Assembly (NCBI RefSeq): GCF_004340665.1
Contig: NZ_SLWO01000003.1
Location: 310,001 to 374,000, forward strand
Length of the DNA stretch: 64,000 nt
Origin: Pedobacter psychrotolerans
GTDB lineage: Bacteria; Bacteroidota; Bacteroidia; Sphingobacteriales; Sphingobacteriaceae
Reading direction: 5' to 3'
The notes under the pieces were generated by a model that was not told the DNA's origin, did no database searches, and saw nothing but the letters and a program-made list of their open reading frames with translations. Within the stretch, counting starts at the first letter, position 1, and each line of letters begins with the position of its first letter. The position numbers and the translations under genes are program-made. This document shows, piece after piece, positions 1 through 8,836 of this stretch.

Positions 1-1573
1 GCTCCGGGTTTTTAATTTCTTCTCCATGGAAAGGCCTGAAAGCAGATGACAGATCGCCACAAATATTTCTCCTCCAATCACTGATATTATTACTTTTGAT
101 GTTTTTGCCCTCTTTTTTACTCAACCATTTCTCCATGAACATCAATGATGAAGTATGGTCAAATACCTGCGAATTTACGAACCCGCCCTTGCTCCAGGGA
201 GAGGCGATTACCATAGGCACACGGTAACCTAAGCCAATCGGACTTCCTTTTCTCGCTTCAAAATCCGTGGCATAATTTATTCCGGCAGATGCTTTTCCTG
301 TTGACGCATCATTTGGGTTTGGCACCACAAAAGGTGGCTGATGATCAAAATATCCATCATTTTCATCGTAAGTTAAAACGAAGATAGTTTTCTTCCAGAC
401 TTCAGGGTTTTTAGTCAGAATATTTAAAGCCTCACTAACGTACCAGGTACCATAAAGTGGAGAACTGGTATGATCAGAAAAACGTTGAGGTGCAACTAGC
501 CATGAAACGGTAGGTAATTTTCCCTGGTCTACATCCTGCCTGAACTGATGGAAAATATCGCCTTTTGGAATATTGATCGTTTCTGATTTTCCCTCATCAT
601 TGGTGAAGGTAAAAGGTGTCAGATCTAAATAATCTTTCTGACTGATGTTGGTCTGAAAAGCCTTATCAATCAGGTTCTTTTCCCTTTGGGATAATTGATC
701 ATATTTCGCCTGAACTTCTTTTGCACTTAAAGGAGGTTTAACGGTATGATCACCGTTCTTTCTGAAATATGCGGAAAGCTTAACATGGTGCCGGGAAACA
801 TATTCAACTGGATTATCGCCATAATTCCCCAACCAGTCATCAACTTCACCTTCAGGCAATTTTGATGTCCACAGTTCATTTTGATAAATGCGCCAATCGA
901 TACCATTATCTTCTAAAGTTTCCTGAAAAGTAGGCCAATCTACAAAAACGTTGTTCTGAGATTCTGCCTGGTCGTTATTGACCACGGCGATTTCGATTTC
1001 ACTTTTCTCCCCACGCACGGTTCCTGTAAAAAAGAATAATCGGTTTGGCGTGGTTCCTGTTAATGATGAGCAAAAATGCTGATCACAAACGGTAAAAGCA
1101 TCTGCTAAAGCATAATAAAAAGGAATATCATTCCGATCGTAATAAGCTAAGGAAATGGCTGATTTTACCAGAACCCATTTATCATATTTTCCACCATTTC
1201 TGGCAGCGACCTGATCATTCCAGGAGTGCGGCAATCCGCCCTGCCAGGTAATTTTGGTTTTGTTAATATCAACATGAAAAGGTGCATAAGTATAACCCTG
1301 ACCATCCTTTTGAAGCCAAACCTTATTGCCATCTGGCTGAATATGCGGATGCGGATCATTGAAACCCCTAACGCCTTTCATTTTGCCAAACATGTGGTCG
1401 AAGGAACGGTTTTCCTGCATCAGGAATACGATGTGCTCCGCATCCTGAAAAGTAGTGCCTGGGTCTGGATCAATCGACATCGCTTTTAGCACCGTTGCCG
1501 GAAAAGTATGGGCTGCCCCTGTTGCGCCTGCAAACAGTGCTGCTTTTTTAAGAAATTCTCTACGTGAATCCAT
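1..1573 (-). CDS. Phosphocholine-specific phospholipase C-like phosphoesterase (3' end beyond window)
   Basis: The reading frame opens with ATG at 1573 and runs off the left edge, so 524 residues are visible and the C-terminus is missing. The N-terminus carries SRREFLKK followed by an Ala/Gly-rich hydrophobic stretch, a textbook twin-arginine (Tat) signal. Next comes ENRSFDHMFG, the metal-site motif of the PF04185 phosphoesterase family, and further on TPNRLFFFTG and LTYDENDGYFDHQPPF, both typical of the bacterial non-hemolytic/phosphocholine phospholipase C group. Such enzymes cleave phosphatidylcholine or sphingomyelin outside the cytoplasm; acid phosphatases of the AcpA type are related and cannot be excluded. 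It lies 35 bp behind the GDPD-GH16 fusion gene on the same strand with no terminator between, so the two are probably one transcript. Family assignment is secure; the substrate is inferred. Confidence 0.88.
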   Translation of the reverse strand, partial: MDSRREFLKKAALFAGATGAAHTFPATVLKAMSIDPDPGTTFQDAEHIVFLMQENRSFDHMFGKMKGVRGFNDPHPHIQPDGNKVWLQKDGQGYTYAPFHVDINKTKITWQGGLPHSWNDQVAARNGGKYDKWVLVKSAISLAYYDRNDIPFYYALADAFTVCDQHFCSSLTGTTPNRLFFFTGTVRGEKSEIEIAVVNNDQAESQNNVFVDWPTFQETLEDNGIDWRIYQNELWTSKLPEGEVDDWLGNYGDNPVEYVSRHHVKLSAYFRKNGDHTVKPPLSAKEVQAKYDQLSQREKNLIDKAFQTNISQKDYLDLTPFTFTNDEGKSETINIPKGDIFHQFRQDVDQGKLPTVSWLVAPQRFSDHTSSPLYGTWYVSEALNILTKNPEVWKKTIFVLTYDENDGYFDHQPPFVVPNPNDASTGKASAGINYATDFEARKGSPIGLGYRVPMVIASPWSKGGFVNSQVFDHTSSLMFMEKWLSKKEGKNIKSNNISDWRRNICGDLSSAFRPFHGEEIKNPE

Positions 1574-1608
1574 AATTTAGTTCACAATTTTCAGTTGATG
1601 ACTTATGA

Positions 1609-3111
1609 TTATTTCTGGTAAACCCTTACATAATCTACTTTCATCGTCGCAGGGAATATAGATTCATCCACTCCCATCTTTCCACCCCATCCGCCGCCAA
1701 CGGCAACGTTTAAAATTAAATGAAAGTTCTGATCAAATGGCCATTCTGGCGTACCTTTTCCAGTGTTTTTGAAGCTCAGGTATTTTTGCTCATCCACAAA
1801 GAAATCGATACTATCTTTGTACCATTCAATGGCATAAACATGGTAAGCATCGTATGGATTGATTTTAACACCCTTCCCCACTTGCGTATGAATCGTATGG
1901 TTAAATTTCTCGGTATGTACGGTTCCATAAACACTATCAGGTTGATAACCGACATGCTCCATAATATCAATTTCTCCACTTTTAGGCCAACCTCCGTACT
2001 TTCCTTCAGTAGGCAATGCCCAAATTGCTGGCCATAAGCCCCGCCCCTTTGGTAACATCACCCTTACTTCTACCCTTCCGTATTTGAAATCGAATTTATT
2101 TTTGCTCACCAGCCTGGCAGAGGTGTAATGATTGCCTTCTTTATCAGCTTTAACAGCCGTGATATTCAGGTTTCCCTTTTTTACCTGTGCGTTTGCGGAG
2201 TCGGCTTCAGTATAATATTGCAACTCATTATTGCCCCAGCCTTTTCCGCCTACATCGTACGACCAGTTTTTACTAAGCGGAAGACCTGTTTCGTAAAATT
2301 CATCTGCCCATTTCAATTTCCATCCTAAAGCAGAAGGTGTTTTCTTCAATTCCTCAAAAGTTAATTCAGGTTCGTTTGTGGTAATGTAATCAACCTGATG
2401 GGCCAGTAACCATTGGATTTCAGGCGCCGTATTTACTGTCCATGCATTTACGGTTAAGCCTAGCTGATGGGCATTTTCAATCCATCCCTCTTTCTGGTAA
2501 ATGCTGTAATAATAATCTACACCAGTTAAACGGTCTGCTTTCATTTGTGCTGCGCTGACATCCCCTTTCAGGTAGGCCACCTTCGCATTTGGCACTAGTT
2601 CTAAAATACGTTTGCAATAATCGTAATCAAAGCTGATGTATTCAGTCCATGCTACAGCACCAACTTTTTTAACCATTTCAACACATTTATTGGTTACATC
2701 GATACCGCGTTCTTTGCTAATTAAAGAAGGTTTTATCTCCAGGATCAATTTAGTACTGCGTTGTTTCATCCCTGCTTTCAAATAATCTTCAAGCGTTGGA
2801 ATTTTCTCTCCATTGCTCATGGTTTTGGTGAGCAGTTCCTCATATTTAACTTTTTCAATGGTTAGGCCTTGAAATTCAGGGTCATGATTGATCACGAGAA
2901 TATTATCAGCCGTCATCCATACATCAAACTCAGAACCATAACAACCAAGTTTAATGGCTTCATTTAAAGAGGCTATTGAATTTTGAGGAAAATTATTCTT
3001 TTTCCAGGCCCCACGATGAGCAATAACCTGGTTTTTATTCCAGTTAAACTTTTGAGCAAACGATGTGGTAAATACCAATACCATAACTGTTGAAATAATG
3101 ATTCGCTTCAT
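1609..3111 (-). CDS. Exported fusion of glycerophosphodiester phosphodiesterase and GH16 glycoside hydrolase
   Basis: A 500-residue protein with a signal peptide (MKRIIISTVMVLVFTTSFAQ). Residues about 25-255 are a GDPD TIM barrel: HRGAW near residue 32, then EFDVWMTADNILVINHDP, and EIKPS later. The Glu normally found in the HRG...PEN motif is Gln here (PQNS). Residues about 265-500 are a family-16 glycoside hydrolase, with GEIDIMEHVG near residues 375-385 holding the catalytic ExDxxE, preceded by GLWPAIWALP. GH16 enzymes cut beta-1,3/1,4-glucans or galactans; GDPD releases glycerol-3-phosphate from deacylated phospholipids. Both halves look complete. It is the first gene of a probable operon with the phospholipase C. 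A -7-like box lies at 3135-3142. Domain assignment is firm; the joint biological role is unknown. Confidence 0.92.
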   Translation of the reverse strand: MKRIIISTVMVLVFTTSFAQKFNWNKNQVIAHRGAWKKNNFPQNSIASLNEAIKLGCYGSEFDVWMTADNILVINHDPEFQGLTIEKVKYEELLTKTMSNGEKIPTLEDYLKAGMKQRSTKLILEIKPSLISKERGIDVTNKCVEMVKKVGAVAWTEYISFDYDYCKRILELVPNAKVAYLKGDVSAAQMKADRLTGVDYYYSIYQKEGWIENAHQLGLTVNAWTVNTAPEIQWLLAHQVDYITTNEPELTFEELKKTPSALGWKLKWADEFYETGLPLSKNWSYDVGGKGWGNNELQYYTEADSANAQVKKGNLNITAVKADKEGNHYTSARLVSKNKFDFKYGRVEVRVMLPKGRGLWPAIWALPTEGKYGGWPKSGEIDIMEHVGYQPDSVYGTVHTEKFNHTIHTQVGKGVKINPYDAYHVYAIEWYKDSIDFFVDEQKYLSFKNTGKGTPEWPFDQNFHLILNVAVGGGWGGKMGVDESIFPATMKVDYVRVYQK

Positions 3112-3134
3112 ATTCAGGCTTAATATACAAAATC

Positions 3135-3142
3135 CAAAAGTA
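3135..3142 (-). promoter_or_regulatory. Putative -7 promoter box for the GDPD-GH16 gene
   Basis: On the minus strand this reads TACTTTTG, matching the Bacteroidota -7 consensus TAnnTTTG. It would start a transcript with a leader of about 20 nt before the ATG at 3111. No clear -33 TTTG is visible. Confidence 0.4.
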
Positions 3143-3276
3143 GATTTTTACCTGTACACTCATTTAAAATCTATGTAACCTTTGTATTAACTATCATAAG
3201 CAAAACCGGTATGGTCCTAAAAACCTTACAAGTTTATATTAAATTGATGGGAAACAATTTTTACATTTACGTTGAT

Positions 3277-6200
3277 ATGGTAAGCAATAACTACAGCGAT
3301 TTACTGAGGAAGATAGAGGAGTTTATCCATAAATTTTATCTGAACAAGATTTTACGAGGAAGTATCTATGCCGCCGCCATACTTTTAGGCATGTATTTGT
3401 TGGTATTTTTGAGTTTGTATTACCTCCATCCTTCTGCCGGTTTTAAAACTTTCTTATTCTTCGCATACCTGTTTATCGGCATTACATTAGTTGGTTTTTT
3501 AATCATCCGCCCCTTACTTTCTATGCTTAAATTGGGCAGACACCTTTCTTTTGATGAAGCTTCTGTGATTATTGGTAACCATTTTTACGACATTAAAGAT
3601 AAGCTTTTAAACACGTTACAACTCCACAAACTATCTGAGCAATTACCTGATAATCAACTGATCATTGCCAGTATAGACCAGAAGATCCTGGAATTAAAAC
3701 CAGTTCCTTTTTATACCGCCGTGAGGATAAATGACAATCGTAAATACCTGAAATACCTTTTCATTCCCTTATCAATCATTCTGCTGATTGCACTTATTGC
3801 ACCTGCAATTTTGCGTGAAGGCACCAACAGTTTCTTTAAATATGACGAATACAATGCCCCGAAAGCACCTTTTACCTTCACCGTTTTAAACCGCAATTTA
3901 ACTGTTACCCAAGGGGGTGACGTTACCATCGATTTGAAATTAGCTGGCGATGAATTGCCTGCGGAAGTATATGTGGAAGATGGCAAGAATACCTATAAAC
4001 TGGAGAAGGACAATATCAGTAAGTTCAAATACAACATCAAAAATATTCAAAGTGATAAAAAACTAATTTTCAAAGGTGGCGGCTTCAGTTCCTCTGCATT
4101 TACAGTTACTGTTAAACCCCGCCCAGAACTGCTCAATGCTACAGCCACATTAAGCTTCCCTTCCTATTTGGGAAAAAAAGCCGAGGTGGTTTCCAATGCC
4201 GGCGACTTGCTTTTATCTGAAGGCACCCGTGTAACCTGGGCATTTAAGACCGGACAAAGCAATTCCCTTATTTTTAAATTGAACGATAACGAAAGTGTTT
4301 TGCAAGTGGAAAATAACCAATCTACTTATCACGCAACCATTAGAAATAATGCCCGGTACAGCATCACGCCTAAAAATGATTTTGTCACTTTAAAAGACTC
4401 TCTTTCCCATCAAATTACGGTAGTGAAAGACCAGTCGCCTGCTATTCAGGTGGAAGAAAAACAGGATTCGATCAGTAACAAAGCTTTGTACTTCAGCGGA
4501 CAAGTTACGGATGATTATGGCTTCAGCCGATTGAGTTTTAAATACAACATCAAAGAAAACAATAAAATAATCAGTACGGTGAGCAAAAATATTGCGATAA
4601 AAGCAAACACCACTGAAAATACTTTTTTCTATTTCTGGGATTTAAAAGCGGTTCCGGCAAAGCCAGGACAGCAAATTGAATATTATTTTGAAGTTGCCGA
4701 TAATGATGGCGTGAATGGTGCGAAAACAACCCGTTCTGAAATCAAAACCATTAAACAAGCCACGAAAAGTGAAACCGCTGAGCAAATTAATGCAAGCAAC
4801 CAGGCGTTGAAGCAAAAAATGCAATCGGCCATTCGTTTAGCCAATACCATTGAAAAAGAAAGCAAAAAAGTTGCTGAAAGCCTGATTGATAAGAAACAGA
4901 TTTCCTTTGAAGATAAAAAGCAAATTGAGGCTTTACTGGATAAACAGAAACAACTGGATGAAGCAGTAAAAGAAATTAAAGAACAAAACGATAAAAATAT
5001 TCAGCAGCAGGAAGATCAAAAACAAACGGATGAACTAGTAGAAAAGCAAAAACAAATTAAAGACTTGTTTGATCATGTGCTTGATGATAAAACCAAAGAA
5101 CTTTTGCAGAAGCTGCAAAACCTGATGAATGAGAAAAATAAAGACCAAACGCAAAACGAACTCTCGAAAATGCAATTGGACAATAAAACCCTCAAAAATG
5201 AACTGGACAGAATCCTGGAATTGTACAAACAGCTGGAATTTGAACAAAATCTTCAAAATGATATTGACCGTTTAAACGAACTGGCTAAAGAACAAAAAGA
5301 CTTAGCAAAACAAACTGCTGATAAAAAACAGGATCAGGAATCGCTTAAGCAAAAGCAAGAAGCTTTGAATAAGGAAATGAAGGATTTAAAGGATGACTTG
5401 AAAAAACTGGAAGAGAAAAATCAAGGTTTGGAAAAACCAAATCCTTTCGAAAACCCTGAAAAAGAGGTACAGGAAATTCAGAAAGAACAGCAGGACAGTA
5501 AAGATGCTTTAGACAAAAAGGATTCTAAAAGTGCCAGTCAGAAGCAGCAAAAAGCTGGCGAGCAAATGGAAAAACTTTCTAAGAAGATGAGTGATATGCA
5601 ACAACAGGGAGAAGAACAAGAAAATAACCTGAATGCTAAAGAATTACGTCGTTTACTGGAAAATTTATTGAATACCTCATTCGAGCAGGAAAAAGTGATG
5701 CTCACGCTGAAAAAAATGACCGCAGCTGATCCATCCTACACAACCAATGTCCAGAAGCAACGGAACATAAAAGACAATCTCAAAACCATCGCAGATAGCT
5801 TATATGCCTTAAGCAAACGCGTTCCTCAAATTGAATCGACAGTAAACGAGGAAATGAACAAGATTAACTTTAACCTTGATAAGAGTTTAGAACGCCTGGG
5901 CGAACGAAGTACGCCTGAAGCGAACCGTTATCAGCAATTTACCATGACTTCTATCAATAATTTAAGTTTGATGTTAAGCGAAGCATTAAATCAGTTGCAG
6001 AATATGCAGAAAAATGCTAAAGGTGGAAGCGGTAAAAAGCAAAAGCAAGGCATGAAACAGCTTTCGCAGATGCAGGAACAGTTAAACAAGAGCATGCAGA
6101 AAGCCAAGGAACAAATGCAAAAGGCTGGCGGAAACCAGGGCACAGTTGGCAAAGGACAGATGAGTCAGGAATTTGGAAAGATGGCCCAACAACAACAGAT

Positions 6201-6591
6201 GATCCGCCAGGCATTGGAAAAGATCAATCGTGAAGAAAATAAAGATGGATCTGGTAAAATGGGTAATCTGAATGAAGCCATTAAGGAAATGAAACAAACG
6301 GAAAGCGATCTGGTGAATAAACGCCTTCAACAGGAAACCCTGAACAGACAAAAAGAACTGTTAACCAAGCTTTTAAATGCGGAAAAAGCTGAACGTGATC
6401 AAGAGGAAGATTCCAAACGTGAAAGCAAAGCTGCAAAAGAATTTCCACCTTCCTACCAAAAAATGCTCGAGCAGTATAAAAAGCAGCAACAAAACGGAAA
6501 TGATGTGTTACAGAAACTGCCGCCAAGTTTAAACTACTACTATAAAAATAAAATCGCTGAATATCTGAAATCATTAAATATGGAACGATAG
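3277..6591 (+). CDS. DUF4175-family membrane protein with very long coiled coil
   Basis: A large protein of 1104 residues from the ATG at 3277. An open frame extends upstream to 3211, but the added residues look like untranslated leader. Two membrane spans lie near residues 30-85 (GSIYAAAILLGMYLLVFL, then FAYLFIGITLVGFLIIRP), a third near 160-185, then an Ig-like/beta-rich extracytoplasmic part to about residue 500. From there to the C-terminus it is almost entirely charged, Gln/Lys/Glu-rich coiled coil, with runs such as KQKQIKDLF and MQEQLNKSMQKAKEQMQKAG. The layout matches the DUF4175 proteins conserved in Bacteroidota, which have no established function. It is not clearly in an operon: ybeY follows after 170 bp that hold a dispersed repeat and a separate promoter. 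Confidence 0.85.
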   Translation: MVSNNYSDLLRKIEEFIHKFYLNKILRGSIYAAAILLGMYLLVFLSLYYLHPSAGFKTFLFFAYLFIGITLVGFLIIRPLLSMLKLGRHLSFDEASVIIGNHFYDIKDKLLNTLQLHKLSEQLPDNQLIIASIDQKILELKPVPFYTAVRINDNRKYLKYLFIPLSIILLIALIAPAILREGTNSFFKYDEYNAPKAPFTFTVLNRNLTVTQGGDVTIDLKLAGDELPAEVYVEDGKNTYKLEKDNISKFKYNIKNIQSDKKLIFKGGGFSSSAFTVTVKPRPELLNATATLSFPSYLGKKAEVVSNAGDLLLSEGTRVTWAFKTGQSNSLIFKLNDNESVLQVENNQSTYHATIRNNARYSITPKNDFVTLKDSLSHQITVVKDQSPAIQVEEKQDSISNKALYFSGQVTDDYGFSRLSFKYNIKENNKIISTVSKNIAIKANTTENTFFYFWDLKAVPAKPGQQIEYYFEVADNDGVNGAKTTRSEIKTIKQATKSETAEQINASNQALKQKMQSAIRLANTIEKESKKVAESLIDKKQISFEDKKQIEALLDKQKQLDEAVKEIKEQNDKNIQQQEDQKQTDELVEKQKQIKDLFDHVLDDKTKELLQKLQNLMNEKNKDQTQNELSKMQLDNKTLKNELDRILELYKQLEFEQNLQNDIDRLNELAKEQKDLAKQTADKKQDQESLKQKQEALNKEMKDLKDDLKKLEEKNQGLEKPNPFENPEKEVQEIQKEQQDSKDALDKKDSKSASQKQQKAGEQMEKLSKKMSDMQQQGEEQENNLNAKELRRLLENLLNTSFEQEKVMLTLKKMTAADPSYTTNVQKQRNIKDNLKTIADSLYALSKRVPQIESTVNEEMNKINFNLDKSLERLGERSTPEANRYQQFTMTSINNLSLMLSEALNQLQNMQKNAKGGSGKKQKQGMKQLSQMQEQLNKSMQKAKEQMQKAGGNQGTVGKGQMSQEFGKMAQQQQMIRQALEKINREENKDGSGKMGNLNEAIKEMKQTESDLVNKRLQQETLNRQKELLTKLLNAEKAERDQEEDSKRESKAAKEFPPSYQKMLEQYKKQQQNGNDVLQKLPPSLNYYYKNKIAEYLKSLNMER

Positions 6592-6626
6592 GTTTAGCCG
6601 CAGATTCGCAGATTATATAGATCATT

Positions 6627-6693
6627 TCGTCATGCTGAATTCATTTCAGCATCTATTATGTATAAAGACCCTGAAATGAATTCAGGGTGACGA
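6627..6693 (+). repeat. Dispersed double-hairpin palindromic repeat, copy A
   Basis: The element begins TCGTCA and ends TGACGA. Inside are two short hairpins, GCTGAA-loop-TTCAGC and CCCTGAA-loop-TTCAGGG. Related copies occur at 15031-15103 (inverted), 37083-37113 (first half only) and 61804-61867, always between genes. A CCGCAGATT-type fragment lies just before it at about 6599-6616. Confidence 0.8.
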
Positions 6694-6734
6694 CCGTTCA
6701 TGCATTAGCCTACTTATCACTAAATTTTATTTCT

Positions 6735-6742
6735 TAAATTTG
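6735..6742 (+). promoter_or_regulatory. Putative -7 promoter box for ybeY
   Basis: TAAATTTG matches TAnnTTTG and lies 19 bp before the ybeY ATG, giving a predicted leader of about 15 nt. It supports independent transcription of ybeY downstream of the repeat. Confidence 0.45.
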
Positions 6743-6761
6743 CAGCCTTAAACAACCGAAA

Positions 6762-7205
6762 ATGCCTGCAATATCATTCTTTACAGAATCCATTCATTAT
6801 AATTTACCACAAAAACTGAAGATCAAAAAATGGATTAAAGCCACTATTGAAAAGGAAGGATTTAAATTACAGGAGCTCAATTTCATTTTCTGTAGCGACG
6901 AATACTTATTAGGTATTAATCAGCAATATCTAAATCATGATACCTACACAGATATCATCACTTTTGATAATTCAGATCAGGAAAAGCAGATTGTGAGTGA
7001 TATTTTTATCAGCATTGAGCGTGTTAAAGAAAATGCCAAAACTTTCAAAACAAATGATTTTGATGAAGTTTGCCGCATTATGATTCATGGAACATTACAT
7101 TTACTAGGCTATAAAGATAAAGGCAAAGCGGCTAAAACCTTGATGACGCAAAAAGAAGATGAATACCTTAGTTACAGGAGCGAATCAGGAATTAAGCTTG
7201 ATTAA
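6762..7205 (+). CDS. ybeY: Endoribonuclease YbeY, rRNA maturation factor
   Basis: A 147-residue protein of normal YbeY length. YbeY is a zinc-dependent single-strand RNase that takes part in 16S rRNA 3'-end maturation and ribosome quality control in the cytoplasm. The metal motif is at residues 109-119, HGTLHLLGYKD. The first two histidines (109, 113) are present; the third position, usually His in GYDH, is Asp119 after Lys118. This KD variant is, as I recall, usual in Bacteroidota YbeY, so I read it as functional. The stop codon overlaps the end of the convergent threonine-aldolase-like gene by 4 bp. Confidence 0.95.
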   Translation: MPAISFFTESIHYNLPQKLKIKKWIKATIEKEGFKLQELNFIFCSDEYLLGINQQYLNHDTYTDIITFDNSDQEKQIVSDIFISIERVKENAKTFKTNDFDEVCRIMIHGTLHLLGYKDKGKAAKTLMTQKEDEYLSYRSESGIKLD

Positions 7206-8389
7206 ATCTTCGCAAATACGATAGCCTCTTTAAATGCATCGTAAATCTTCTTATTATCTCTTCTTAACAAAGTTGGATTCATTTTTACCTTAAAAAACCC
7301 ATCCTCACGAGGCTGACCAAAAATGATATTATGCTCAGCTCTTAACCTCGAACTAAGTTTATGAGCATCGATGGTTTTGTCTACTGCTACATTAAACTGG
7401 TTAGTTCCGTTTTCAAATGGAATAAATTTTAATCCTTTCAGTGGCTTCATCTGCTGCATAAATTCATTGGACTTAGCGATTACTTTAGCCATAACTTCAT
7501 CAACATTGTTTAAATGATGTAATGCCATTGCCGCACTTGGCCAGTTGGTAAAAATGCCTCCCCCATGGATTTTAATCAGATGATGCATTTGATCAATAAT
7601 CGCTTTATCACCACATAAAACTGCACCACCTGTGGCACCTAAATATTTATATAGACACATGTAAACGGTGTCAAAATAAGAAGCATATTCTTTAACAGTG
7701 GAATGGGTAAATGCAGTAGCCATATGCAACCGGGCGCCATCTAAATGCATCTTATAGCCTTGCTCTTTACACCATGCAGAGATTCTTTTAATTTCACTTA
7801 GTGGAACAGCTTGATTAAAGGTTCTTCTTACAGGCGTTTCTATAGACACTACACCAATGGCTCCAACAAAAGCCTCATTATCCTGATGATACTGAACTGA
7901 TTCCTGTAATTCTTCTAACGTGAAATAAGTTTTGCCAGGAGCAAGCGGAATTAACCTTTTATTATACAATGTTTGTGCTGCATCACCTTCATCTCGATAT
8001 ACATGACTCGTTTCCTGAACGAAAGCCTTTGTCTTATCTCCACACAAAACACTTATGGCGAGTTGATTGGCTAAAGTTCCTGAAGGAAGATATACCGCAG
8101 ACTCTTTGCCGGTAATTTCCTTGAACTTATTTAATAGCTTTTCTACAGTAGCACCTTCTCCGTAACTATCCCTTTCTATTGCATTTAACGTGTTTATTTC
8201 CTGAAGTTTCTGTATAAAATCTTCCGGACGATAGAAAATTCCATCATTAATAAAATATACCGCTTCACTATCTTTTGAAGGCTGCCTGGTTTCTACGCTA
8301 AAAGCGTGTAATGGCATAGTCGACGCTATTAATTGCAATGTAGAAAGGGTAGATAATTTTAGGAAATCCCGGCGCTTAAATTCAGACAT
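7202..8389 (-). CDS. Exported threonine-aldolase-like PLP enzyme
   Basis: I place the start at the ATG at 8389 (395 residues), because a longer TTG-initiated frame from 8440 would bury the signal sequence. The N-terminus reads MSEFKRRDFLKLSTLSTLQL and continues hydrophobic to MPLHAFS, a Tat-type signal with the RRDFLK motif. The rest is a fold-type I PLP enzyme of the low-specificity threonine aldolase/beta-eliminating lyase family: AVYLPSGTLANQLA near residue 110, HLDGARLHMA (PLP-binding Asp), and MCLYKYLGATGGAVL with the likely Schiff-base Lys. Threonine aldolases interconvert threonine with glycine and acetaldehyde. Export of such an enzyme is unusual, though Tat can carry cofactor-loaded proteins. 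The substrate is not certain. Confidence 0.85.
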   Translation of the reverse strand: MSEFKRRDFLKLSTLSTLQLIASTMPLHAFSVETRQPSKDSEAVYFINDGIFYRPEDFIQKLQEINTLNAIERDSYGEGATVEKLLNKFKEITGKESAVYLPSGTLANQLAISVLCGDKTKAFVQETSHVYRDEGDAAQTLYNKRLIPLAPGKTYFTLEELQESVQYHQDNEAFVGAIGVVSIETPVRRTFNQAVPLSEIKRISAWCKEQGYKMHLDGARLHMATAFTHSTVKEYASYFDTVYMCLYKYLGATGGAVLCGDKAIIDQMHHLIKIHGGGIFTNWPSAAMALHHLNNVDEVMAKVIAKSNEFMQQMKPLKGLKFIPFENGTNQFNVAVDKTIDAHKLSSRLRAEHNIIFGQPREDGFFKVKMNPTLLRRDNKKIYDAFKEAIVFAKI

Positions 8390-8666
8390 ACATCTTGATT
8401 TAGAATCTATCAATTTCTGCTTTTTCTTTTTAAAATCCAACAGTTAATCACATAATAATCATTTAAAGAAATTGTATTCTTTTTTGCCCGTTTGTCTATT
8501 ACTTGATGGCGTTCGTCGATAATTAGTATAGGCTCGTATAATAGCTTTATCATCCCTGCAACTTTTCGGGCACTTGTTAGTCTTATTTATAGAAAACATC
8601 CTGATGATTTGAAAATAGAATTCTGTCATCATCAAAATATAGTTTAGTTTTAGTTAATGATAGAAG

Positions 8667-8701
8667 CAGCGGCGGAGCGAGTCCAGCCGCTGTTTTCGTT
8701 T
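8667..8701 (+). terminator. Rho-independent terminator without an upstream gene
   Basis: CAGCGGC and GCCGCTG form a GC-rich stem closing a 12-nt loop, followed by TTTTCGTTT and then another T-run. No + strand gene ends before it: the nearest, ybeY, stops about 1.4 kb upstream. It therefore probably ends a small RNA or attenuates a leader. Confidence 0.7.
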
Positions 8702-8828
8702 ACATTTTTTTTGCTGCAGATTTATTAATCTGCAAATCTTCGGCTCACTACGTATCAATATTTTGCCATTTTTAGCTGATACTTAGCGGCTTTGAAACAT
8801 CTTTATACCCTACCAATTATTTTATACT

Positions 8829-8836
8829 TACTTTTG
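8829..8836 (+). promoter_or_regulatory. Putative -7 promoter box for the ABC-F gene
   Basis: TACTTTTG matches TAnnTTTG and lies 37 bp before the TTG start at 8874. It would give a short leader starting after the orphan terminator. No TTTG lies at -33 spacing; the nearest (8791-8794) is too far. Confidence 0.4.

Noticed and set aside
3211..3276. Upstream extension of the DUF4175 gene
   Set aside because: The added residues precede a better start at 3277 and are not like the family N-terminus.
8598..8634. CTGATGA...GAAA...GTC, the core letters of a hammerhead ribozyme
   Set aside because: Stem II would be absent (only three bases between CTGATGA and GAAA) and the stem I strands do not pair. 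A plain TGATGAT/ATCATCA hairpin explains the sequence better.
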